Positions 14,001 to 26,000 of a stretch of DNA of 64,000 nt are shown one piece after another (position 1 is the first letter of the stretch; every line of letters starts with the position of its first letter). Source of the stretch: Trichuris trichiura (lineage: Eukaryota; Nematoda; Enoplea; Trichinellida; Trichuridae); the NCBI GenBank assembly GCA_037903355.1, contig JBAJFE010000026.1, forward strand, positions 3,658,001-3,722,000, given 5' to 3'. Below the pieces are notes generated by a model. That model had not been told where the DNA came from. It ran no database searches and saw nothing but the letters and a program-made list of their open reading frames with translations. A program made the translations under genes and the position numbers.

Positions 14001-17000
14001 CTCGTTACAAATAAATGTACACAGGAATACAGAAGACTACAGAAACAAAACTTCGTGCCTTCCTAACGCAGCCTCTTCCTGGTACGCTATCAGTCATTAC
14101 AAGGGTACTTTCCACCAGCCATCATTGAATCAACTTGGGAAAGAACTTTGTGCGGTTGTCACAATAGCATTACTATCTTCTTGCAAGCATCAGTTGGGTA
14201 CATCGAAAAGATCATTGAGCTCTTATATGCGAATGTACATTAACGTAGTTGTTATTTACAAAGTTTTATGTTATTATACCAGAACAGAAATGTTGCTTTG
14301 TAAAGCATTTTTGTAAGACATGATTTATTTGAACTCTAAGCTAATTCAAAAATTTATCAAGACAGGCTGCATGGACCTTTGACGTTCAGTCGGTTCTAAT
14401 CTTTGGTATGGGTATGTTACAACTTGTCGCATCCTTTTCGCCTTGACGGCGTCCTACCGTGTTCGCTCATTGTGTCTATGGTAAAATCCGTTGAACACTG
14501 TGGAGTTCACCTTCATTTTAAGCGTACATTTAAGCTTAAACGTAGGCCGACGATGGCTGTGAACTAACATGCGGCTAACAGCATTAAGTGCATCGATTAA
14601 GCGTTTTGACTTAAGATGCAACACTTGGAATGAAATGTACCGTAACTTGAGCAAATCTGCATGACCAAAATCTGCAACGATAGAACAGCGTTTCGGATCT
14701 TACAGCGGACAAAGATTTTCAATCGCAAGAGCTTTTAACTGTCAACCGGACAAAGATGTATTGAGGAACATGAAACTTTGCGAAATACAAGCAAAGGCTT
14801 ACTGTAACAAGTTGCTTCCAAAAGTTTCGATGATCAATTTTTTCGCCAGATTTATTTAAACTATTTCTACTGCTTCTATCTACTATTTCTACTACTATTC
14901 TAGAAACTACTTACACTTGTACTGAAACAGTTCGCCTTTGAGCTTGCGTCCTACAGTGTTTTTGCTATGCGGTAATGTGAAGATTCAACCAAAACTGCTG
15001 AAATGGAATCATTCAAATTTGAAGAAAAGATTACGAAAAATGTTCAGCGCAGGAGTCTAATCAAAAGTATGTTTACTAGTTTCCCAAAATAATTTAAAAG
15101 CTACTAATGCTAACAGGAAGGCGTTAATTGGAAAGCGGTGACTGGCAAACAAAATAAATAAGAAAATTGCTAGTAAAAATCATTTTTCTGATCTTTATCA
15201 AAAAGTAAGATGGCGACTGAACTTTTTCAAATCAAGGCCTTTAGAACATTCCAGTTCAGTCGTCAGTGAGGTGAAATGTCACCATGCTTATGCATCCGTT
15301 GGTACAATATATGCTTCATTTAATTACTGATACACGCTATTTTTATGATGGAGTTTCTTTCTTACAGCTTAGTATTCCCCGTTCATGGTTTCTGAAATAA
15401 CCGAAGTAAATGTTCTACCAACGGATGGATGAGCAGTTACTAGGGAAAAATTCAAAACAAAGTTAACAGTTTCAGAGCTTTCAGGACCAAACTTGTCCCG
15501 TCGTCAGTGATGATGATAATGCCTCGTAATGTCAGCATTAATATTATATAAGTTTTCAGATTTTTTACGGCTTTTCCCGTTCTTCGGGAGCCGGAAGTTA
15601 AGAACGGCAAAAGCCGTAAAAGATATGAAAAATTATGAAACACGAGCCCGTTACGAAGCATCCAGTTTTTAAGAACATTAGTATTATAGCAATAACAATA
15701 ATAATAAAAAGGATGAAAATAAAAAAATATTATTATTATTGTTGTTCCAAAAGATGAAACTTTTCATAACGGGTCCTTGCGTTATTCTTTATTGGTAAAT
15801 GGATTATTTCCGTTGAGCGGTAAAAAAGCGATGAAGCGATAAGCGAATGCATAACCCAGAGCTTTCGGAACGCTACTGTTTCTATCTTCAGCGGTGGGAC
15901 ATAGGCAGATGTAGTTGCCTGTCATGGTGTTTTATGCTGACGAACGGGTCAAAGAGCTAACGTGCAACACCTGGTCCGGTTGACCAGGTCAGTTCACGCT
16001 TCGCTAATCTCCACACCGCTGTTGCGGTTGACAGTGTCATTGCAGACCAGCCTAACACTTTGAGGCGAGAAGTTTCGCTACCAACAAGTTCAAAAAATCC
16101 TAGGATTGGCACGTCTCCAGCGGATCTGCCCCACCCACAGAAAGTGGATAAATTGCCTGATTCCCGATGCGCCAAACGTTTCTGCCGTAAATGTTTCATT
16201 CTCTGTGGATGTGTTCTATGTGATGTTCAGTATTTCTGCTTAAGTGCGCCTGTTTATTTTATAATTACTCTGCTCTTTACCCATTGCACGCACTAGTACA
16301 TCGCCTAGCTGATTAAAGCAAGGCGACTCCCTGGCGGTTGAAAAAAGAGCATCTTTCGTCCTTTCTTATATCTAATGGTCTGGATTGTGATGGCTGGCCC
16401 CACTGGACAAGCGCAGTCTCATTGATGTCATTATCTCGTAGCTAGATTCCGTAGTACCGAGCTTCGAAGGATCACTAGCTATGATAACCGTTCCCGAATA
16501 AATTCAATGGGGCAGGACGAAATAGGCGGCTAGAATGTAAGCTATTTAGCCTTTTTCATAGGCTATCCTATATAACACGGATTCAGCTAAACGCGGTGAA
16601 ACGCTCAAATTTTTGGACGAATTAAGCGCGGATAACGAGGTCCGACTGCATCCTTATTCCTTAAGCTTAAAAACATAATGTGCATACACAAACGTGCATA
16701 TGAAAGCTACGTTGGCCTCTTTAAAGGGTATCCTGTATAATGCGGTGTAAAGCTCGGAATTCGGGACGAATTAACCGCAGATTACGAGGGTTGACTGTAT
16801 ACACGCGGGCGAAGGGGAATAGGAGAGGTTAGTAGACGCGTCAGGGAGGAGTAATCGCCTAACTGTGTTTCATGACATTTTTTGGACGTTTGCGCCTAGT
16901 TATCCAACGAATCATCCATAGAGGATGTTTTAAAGAAGTTCAGTGAACTTCTTTTTTCTTTTTTCTCTTCGTACGGGGTTTTGTTTTGTTTCACACATCC

Positions 17001-20000
17001 AGCATACACGGTAATGACCCCGTTCTTTAAAAAGCTTTATTAAAAACCAGAGCTTTCGGGCATAACCGATGCCCGTCATCAGTGGTTATAAAAATAAAAA
17101 TAAAACCGAGTTCGCCGCCAGGTTGGTCAGCTAATCAGCAAGTACTCCAGCCTAGCCAACCTGGCGGCGAACTCGGTTTTATTTTTATTTTTATAACCAC
17201 TGATGACGGGCATCGGTTATGCCCGAAAGCTCTGGTTTTTAATAAAGCTTTTTAAAGAACGGGGTCATTACCGTGTATGCTGGATGTGTGAAACAAAACA
17301 AAACCCCGTACGAAGAGAAAAAAGAAAAAAGAAGATTACAAAAAGGGTGACACGGGCCCTTCAAGACTCAACGGCGGAGAAAAGTGGAGGTCTTGGGATA
17401 ACATCGGGAAGAAAAGAAGATGGTCAACATCAAGGAAGAAGTTTAAAATTCCAGTCACTTTAAACCAGCGGAAGTGGCTGGGTACACAAAGAGACCTCAC
17501 CGTCGTTATTATTCGTTTGTCGCCACACAGGGCGGTCGGCAGTAACGCTTGCGCTCCGGCTCGGCTGACTAGGGCTGGAGGAAAACGTCAACGCGGTCCT
17601 CGGTTGGACCCGACCGATGTTACCTCTGCCCAGGTTGGCTAGGCGGGAGTACTTGCTGATTAGCTGACCAACCTGGCGGCGAACTCGGTTTTATTTTTAT
17701 TTTTATAACCACTGATGACGGGCATCGGTTATGCCCGAAAGCTCTGGTTTTTAATAAAGCTTTTTAAAGAACGGGGTCATTACCGTGTATGCTGGATGTG
17801 TGTTCAGTGAACTTAACAAAATTCCAGTAGGTTATGAGTCAAGCTTAAATATCATAATAAGAACTTAGCTGTATTAAAAGAACCATCAATTTCGCATTGC
17901 AAAACTGTGCAAAATTGAGGCAGTTTTTGAAAGTCACTTTTTTATTGTCAGCTTTGGTTTTTCCTTAACTCTGCATGAAAGGACAACCTGTATGCGTTTA
18001 TCTTTTTCTTCGAGATGAAGCTTTTGGAATGAACTGTGTCCCATCATCACCGCTGCAAGTAAGGGCAGAGGTTGGTTATCTGCTCTCTGGCAAATTAAGA
18101 CATTTTAAAAGGGTATCAAGTTTAATCTGAGGTGTCATAATAACTATCGAAATATGGCGGTAATGAATGAAAATTTAAAAATAAGTGTTCACAAAGAGTT
18201 ACGCCGTTTAAGAGCTTCTTAACGGTGATACGCAGTAAGAAGGGAAGGGAGATATCGTTAAAAAGTTTCCTTTTTAACAATCACTGTGGGCGTAGTTTTT
18301 GCGTTTGTTTCAATATATCTTTATTTTATTTGTTGATTATCGTTTCTGCTATGGCGAGTTTTGCATGACGCTCTCCGAAATCGAGACGATGGCCCATTTA
18401 TTCTTCCTTAAGTGGCTTCCCATCAGTCCCCTTTAGTCTTCTGCACGTACTCTTGTAGGTGTTCCCTCTTTGCCCCTCTCTTCGGCCAAGACCGCTCAAC
18501 CATGCTGTACTCCCACGTACTGAACGATAACAAAACGTTATACACCCAGAACGAGTCACTGCTCAATGTCTCTTCGGCAAAATATCCTTACATCGAGACA
18601 CTCAATTGTTCGAACTATGCTTCGTGGAGATTCCAAATGAAACTAGTGCTAATGGAATGTGACCTGCGGACCACCGTTCAGCTAGGTGAACAGCTGAAAG
18701 ATATTGACGATCATAGGAAACTGCGTTTACATGAATGTCGGCAAGAAAAGGCATTCGCGAAGATTTGCCTCGCCCTTGGGAAGGAACAACAGCATGTTCA
18801 ACACTTGAACTCCCCAAAAAATATTTGGGAGGAATTACAAAGATTATATGCCCCGAAAGGCAGCAGATTGCGTATTCTACAGTTATGAAGGCAGTTGTAC
18901 TCTGAAAAACTGGACACCTACGAAGGTATGGATTTTTATCTCAGAGAAATGAACTGTCTTGTTCCTGAACTAACCAATGTTGGTGACCGTATTGACGACG
19001 GAGATCTTGCCATAACCATCCTCTGAGCTCCCTGAAGATTGGAACATAGTACTTTTTTCACTATGCAATCTCTAAGAGTCAGAGTTCTGTTCTGCCACGG
19101 TGAAACGAAGACTAACAGCCGAATGGGCATGGCGAATTGAGGACAGCGGTGGACGTGCTGAAGCCAGGACTGCAACTGCTATGGAAAAGAAGCTGCCGGG
19201 CAGAGCTCAACTGTCAAAGGGCAAACTCATTTGTTTCAAACGCAGAAAAATGGTTCATTTCGTGAGGGACTGCTCGCTCAGAGCAAATAACTCAGAGGGA
19301 CGCATTAGGTCAGCGAAAGGGAAACAGAGAAGTGTTCAGCCCAGCAAAATGTTCGCTTCGTGTGGCACTCCTGCAGGCCACAGGTTGAGCGGTTGCATTA
19401 TCGATTCTGGAGCAACGCGCCGCATGTGCCCTGGTGAACGCAACCTCACCACGCTGGACAAGACTGACTCTGGGAACGTGCAAGTTTGCATCACTGGTGG
19501 ATCGACAACGTTAGCAGCCAGAAGAAGCACGGCTGCTGTAAAATTACTTCATAACAAAGGGATGTTGAACGAATTCGTTGCCCACAACAGTACGCACGGG
19601 CCTGAGATCAAACAGGGAGTTTTACCGGTAAGACAAATGGTTGACAACAATCGAAGAATCGTCTTTGACAAACGAGACTGTCGTATCTACGATGAACTAG
19701 GCAACTTGCCGATTGAGGCATAGCGGCAAGAACGTCTGTAAGAACGGTGCAGAAGTACTCAACAAAACGCAGAGAACCAAATGAAACTGCTGACCGTATG
19801 AACCTAGGCATCGATTGATGGCATCAACAGGTGATGCACGTTAGCAAAACGCGCATCCTTCAAATAGTGAAAAGCCAAGCTGCAAGAGGTCTGGATTGGA
19901 GCGTAACGGCACTCTCGAACTGTGAGAACAGTCAAAGGGGTAAGGCGACCCGAAAACCGTTCCGATGTTACTTAGCAGATGAAGAAGTAAACATTGCATG

Positions 20001-23000
20001 ACGCCCACTGGACCTTGTGCATTGGGACCTGATGGGACCTTTGGACATCCCCAGTCTGGGAAAGGGAAGATATGTTCTTACAATCATTGATGATGCCACA
20101 CACTACGTGAGGGTGTACTTCTTGAGGAACAAGGGAAGCGTTCCGGGCATATTTAAAACGTGGCTGACTGAAGCAGAAAAGCTATCCCAAAAAAGTCTAA
20201 AGAAAGTACATACCGATAATTGTCTGAAACTCTGCTCAAAGGCCTGCAGAACGCTTTGTTTGGCAACAGATATCATTCATGAACGTACTATGGCTTACAC
20301 GCTGCAGCAAAATGATGTAGCAGAACGCATGAAACGTACTCTTTGGACCTGTTCAGAAGCATAAAGACTGGGTGCACTCTTCCTCGTACAACATGGGCAG
20401 AATTGGTATATACACCAGCTTACATTAGAAACAAAGTAACGAACAGTTACAATGAAATGAAAACGGTTTACGAGCTATGGTTCAATAAAAAGCCCAGTCT
20501 GCGTCATCTCTGAACATACGGTTGCCAAGTATATGTTCACATTCCAACTCAGAAAAGGAATACCAAACTTGACCCCAGGGCATACAGAAGTTATCTTGTT
20601 ATATACGCTACAAGGGGCAAAGGCTGGCGAATACGGGTCCCTGAATTACAGTGAGTTGTTGAATCGCAGCACCGTACGTTTCTCAAGAAAGAAAAAAGCG
20701 AGCATGCAAATCACAATAAAAACAACAAGGAAGTTGTCTTTGCAGTAGGAGACAGCAGTGCTGATATTCCCCCCAGTGCTAATGAAACTGACAAGAAGGA
20801 ACCTGAACCCCGTTTTCTTAAAGAAGATCAGGAGCGGGAACAACATCAGAACTTGTCTCAAGAAAAGCACGCATTAAGAAGTCATCCAATGATCTTAAGG
20901 AATCAAACTCGTACTGCAGACGTCAATTCAAAGGCAGATGTTGATGGGGTCCGTTTATTTCGTGGAAACAGTACAGAGTCACAGAATCGTTGTAATATCT
21001 CTTCTGATGCATCACGTTGCAAACAGCTCAACATGGACACTACTGATTCGTGTTATGAAGCAGTAGGTGGCACTGAGGCCCCAAGATGGTTGGAGGCAAT
21101 GGAAACAGAGATAGAAACCTTGCTTGAGCACAACGTTTGGACAATGGCAGAGTTGCCAAAAGGCGTGAAACCAATTAACTGCAAGTGGGTTTTTCAAAAG
21201 AAAACAGCTTTGGGAAAAGTTGCCCGTTACAAAACACGTTCAGTCGCCAAAGGCTACTCGCAACGACAAGGAGTAGATCATGACGTTTTATATTCTCCAG
21301 TGTCATGCTTTGAAATTGTTAGATTATTAATCGCTGTTGGAGTCGGCACAAAATGGAAAATTGACCAATTCGACGTCAACAACGCATACCTGCATACAAC
21401 ACTGAACGAAACGATTTACATGGAATTGCCAGAAGGGTTCCTACTACATGGAAAGGAGAGTACGTATTGCCGACTCTCGAAAAGTCTTTACGGGCTGAAG
21501 CAAAGTGGATGACGTTGGAGTGAACACCTGAATGCGTCTGAAAAAGATAAGATTTCAACGAAACCAAATGGACCCGTGCGTATGCACGCTCACACTGGAT
21601 GAAGTGCTTGGCATATTATGCGTTTACGTCAACGATATGTTGCGCATATCAGAGAATGACAAAGCCAGAGAGAAGGCAAAGCAGCTCCTAAATAATCGTT
21701 TTGAATGCAAGTACATAGGTAAGGTCTCGCATCTGCTCGGTGTCAAGTTTAGTCATGGTAATGACGGAACCGTTACACTGTCACAGCAGGCGTACATGCA
21801 ACGCCTCTTACAGCGTTTTCATTTGCAAGACGAAAAGGGTGCTACTACCGATAGAGGTGCGACCATTCTTTCTGGAAAAAGATGAGACGGAAGATATTGA
21901 CGCAAACGTGCCTTATAAAGACCTAACTAGTAGCTTACTATATTTAGACCAGAGACCCAGGCTACACATTTCTTTTGCTGTTGGAAAACTTGCGCAGTAG
22001 TGCAGCAAATTCAGAGTGTAACATTGGCGTTCAGCTAAGCGAGTTCTGCCTTACTTGAAAGAGACTAGGGAGATGGGTATAATATGCCGACTTTCAGACA
22101 AGCCACTAACAGCCTATGCTGATGCCGACTGGGTGTCCTGTAGCGGAACTAGGAAAAGTACTACAGGGTACGTCGTGCTCTTATGTGGAACCCCTAATAA
22201 TTTAGAAAAGCACAAAGCAAACGGTTACAGCGCTAAGCACCATGGAAGCAGAGTACTTGGGAATCAGCGAATGCTCAAGAGAAGTAACTTAGGTTAGAGG
22301 ATTCCCTGAATCTGTCGGACAAGATTCCAAGCTGGTGGCTGGACCAACAAAGTTTATGTGTCACAGTTAGGCTGCGATTGCACATGCAAAAAACTCAGTT
22401 GACAAAAGCAGAACCAAACACATTTCAATAAGATATCACTGCATGCGAGAGAAGATCGAAAATGGTGCCATAGAACCGATATATGTTCCCAGCGGTGGGA
22501 ATCTAGCCAACATTCTGACGAAACGTTTAAGCGCAGTTCGGCACAAAATTCTCAGAGGGAAACTTCTCGCGCTAAACGAAGTGGACGCATTGCACTAAGT
22601 ACACCACTTCAAAGAGGGAATGTTTAGGCGAGTTTTGCATAACGCACTTGAACCGGAATGATGACCTTTTTTTCCTGCACCCGTTAGTGATCTGCACGGA
22701 ATCTTGTAAGTACTTTTCTCTCTCTCTCTCTCTCTCTCTTTCTTTCTTCCGGCTCAGACCGCCTGACCTTGTTCCATCCGCACACATTAAACGATAACAA
22801 CCCTTATTCTTCTGTTCAATCTTTCCTTTCTCACCTCACTTTTGAAATGCTCCCTGTTTCAAAAGCTTTTTTCTTCACTATTCATTTCTTTTGTTCAAAT
22901 GTTTTTTCCACACTTTCACTGTTTTATTCAACCAGAAAATTTGCTTTGCTCTTCCCTTGCTTTTTTCCTTTCTCCTCATTTTTAACACTGCTCCTCACTT

Positions 23001-26000
23001 TTTAGACCTTCCAGAAATTCTGTTCTTTAAAGCCATTCATCTAACCAGTAGCCTACTAACGTAAAGCTTCGCTAAATATAATAAAAGTTTTACAGGTCGA
23101 ATCACTGTGATTACATTTTTCATTTCCACGCGCCCGTTAGGAAGAAATTTTTTTTAGTAATATCACTTATCATTATTATTCTACCAGTTTAAATTTTGAT
23201 TATCCAAACCATTAAGTTAATTAAGTTTACGCCTTCAACTATTAACACCGTTAAGTGACATACCTGAACAGACAGGCTCAGAAATCAGTTTAAAGCCTAA
23301 CGGGCTAATTTATACTAGGGATGCTCGAAAAGTTCCCAGAAAGACAGTTCAGTGTCTAACAGGAGGCCAACCGATGGGTCAAAACATGTTTAATCTTATC
23401 TCCATTAACTTTGGACTAGTATGAAAAGGTAGCCTTATCCGACGCTGCGCCACTGTGGTACAAGCTGCTCCTAAAGTAATCGTTTTTCTCGTGATATGGA
23501 AAATCTTCGTTTGGAGGTCAGTGATAACATTAAATTTCTATCCCAGCTTGGTTGGCAGCTGAAGAAGATTATTCAATCTTTGCAGCAGGTTTACGGAAGT
23601 AGTGCACAGTCTAAATCGGTTGTCTATGAGTGGATAAGGCGCTTCAAGGAGGGCAGAGAGGCCATCGATAACGACCGGCGAGCAGGAAAACCAGCAACCG
23701 CAACGAGCGAAGGAACAGTGACCTTGTCCGGAACCTAGTGCAAGAAGACCGCAGAATTACCTTTGGGAGGATTGCTAGAATGGCTGGGACCTCCCTCCAT
23801 TAAGCATTTGAAATACTGCACAAAACCTTAGCTCTGAGAAAGCATTCAGCTCAGTGAGTCCCGAAAGCGTTGCGCGAAGAACAGCTGGTTCGACGCGTTA
23901 ACTTTTCTCGAGAACTTTTAACGAAGATCGAAGCAAATGAGACCAGAAGTTTGACCGTATCGTCACGGGAGATGAAACGTGCATCTATCAATATAACTCC
24001 GAGAGTAAGATTCAATCCAAAGCATGGTTAGGAGGGGGTCAGCAGGTCCAGTCAAGTTCAAAGCGGAGCGGTCGGCTAGAAAGGTTATGGCGACCATATT
24101 CTGGGACTCGACGGAGTAATTCTGACTGACTTCCTCGAAGGAGAGCGAACAGTCACGGCAAGTTATTACAAAGCAGTATTGCGAAAATTAAAGACCGCAC
24201 TGGCAAGAAAATGGCGTGGCAAGTTGCACCTCAGTGTCCTTTTCCATCACGATAACGCGCCCTCATTCGTCAAGGACTGTGAGGACTGTTCTTCGTGAGT
24301 TTCGGTGGGAAGTCATTCTTCACCCGCCCTACAGTGCAGATCTTGACCGTCAGATTTTTTCCTCTTCTCAAAGTTAAAAGAGCATTTAAAAGGCACGCTG
24401 TTCGAGTCAATGGATGACACAAAACGCACCGCCTCGACTTCGGTGCAATACACAGGCCCTGGATCCGGAAAATGAGACACCGTCTGCAGAAGTGCCTAGA
24501 GGTTGACGGAAGATACGTTGAGAAATAAGTTTGATATCATTGCAAATAAAATTTTATTTAATTTTTCCGGGAACTTTTCGAACAACCCTCGTATTATTGA
24601 AAAATTTTGATAAAGTCTCTATGCAGAAACGCTGCGACGGACTTAGCGATATGCTCATTTTGGTAGACAATCTGCTGTAATGAACTGAAAAGGAACTACC
24701 TGCTAACTTCCATTTATTTTTAAAAGCCTAAAGCTTCAACAGTTGTGTAGTACACATATTGCGTTTAAGAGTCAAGTTTTGACGTTCTTCGTACGCTGTT
24801 GTTGACCACACGAAGGTAATCCTGAACTATAACGGTTTCGTTTAAAAACAATGCTTCCTTCTGATCTGCAGTTAAGAGTAAAGTTTGTCTGACGAAACTC
24901 TTTATTCTGAACTATTTTGGCAACACTATGACAAATTAGGCGCCTGTTCCTCAAAAATCTAGTTTTAAACGGCTGTAAGCGTGATGTTACGGATGATTGC
25001 GTAAGAGTCATAGTGACAGGACGGTGAGTCTTATAGTATAACTTATAATTGCTGCATTGAGTGAGTACTTATACAACCATACAAGTCATTTTATTAATGC
25101 ATCAAAATTTGCTTTCAATAGGACTCAACGCATGTTACAGGTATTTTTCTACTTACGTTCATCATATTCGGCTTCGTTCAGCAGGCAGAAAAAACGGCAA
25201 AGTGTTAATAACATGGCTTGCATTAAAGATCAGTGGATTGCCAACAGGTCCATATGTATTCATTTTTCTTCAAACTATCGAAGCTCCCCTGTTGTAACAG
25301 CTTTTATTACACAGAGCTTTAGGAGCTAATGACGGAGCGTGTTAGCTCTGAAAGCTCTGCGCACTAAAAGTTGTTACAACAGTGAAATTTCGTTATTATG
25401 AAAAAAAATGAAAATATGACTTGCAGTGGGAATGCAGATTTTTCTAAAGGACGAATGAAAGCGCATAATGGAATTACGGATATGTAACGCTTAAATTTTT
25501 ATTTCTTTATGCATGACAAGTTTTCGGCAACCGTCGGTTCTTATCTTCAACGCATAAGTAATGCAGAGGGCACCCTGGTAGTCCATTGTTCAGATTAATC
25601 CCTTCAAACAACAGAGCTCTTCAGAGGTTTAGAGGCTGGCAGCAGTTTTAAAAAGAAACAGAAAAAAAGGAGGTAAAGAGTAAAAACAGGAAAAAGGAAA
25701 CACCAAAAAAAGTTCTGAAATTTGAGGAAATAACAGAAGAAACAAAACTTCAAGAGGATGGAGGAATAAGTGAAATTGCAGAATGAATAAGCGGAAAAGG
25801 AAAATGAATGGGGAGGACAGGGGAAGAGGAGTTGCTTTGTCCCAAGAATCCGTCATAAACGATCATTGCCTATCAGCCAGGTTGTTCATTTAAAAGATAG
25901 CAGTTTGTTGTGCGTATGGTGTTCGTCCAAAACTGGATCAATGCTATGCCACCGCTGCAGCTGATATTAGAGGGTCTCCATTATTTACTGAATCATAAAC

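Larger units (their letters stand above)
18347..22799 (+). mobile_element. Ty1/copia LTR retrotransposon, degenerate, with both LTRs
   Basis: LTRs 18347-18532 and 22621-22799 share tggcgagttttgca, the block before tctgcacg-a-tcttgta, agaccgc-t-acc, and the end acgataaca. A purine tract (caaagaggga) precedes the 3' LTR. Gag, protease, integrase, reverse transcriptase and RNase H follow in the copia order (integrase before RT), broken by stops and shifts. LTR divergence and lesions show an old, immobile copy. No clear 5-bp target duplication is visible. It sits in the interval that separates PDZ3 exons of the MPDZ-type gene, antisense to that gene. Confidence 0.92.

Noticed and set aside
15957..16199. 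Minus-strand frame with SAGDVPILGFF as a possible PDZ exon
   Set aside because: A GDVPI-like word alone is not a PDZ fold. The residues around it do not fit and no splice sites match.
17200..17250. Hammerhead ribozyme in the CTGATGA...GAAA hairpin
   Set aside because: CTGANGA and GAAA flank a good stem, but a C after CTGANGA has no partner in any copy, and no consistent stem I or stem III can be drawn across copies. I report it as a hairpin only.
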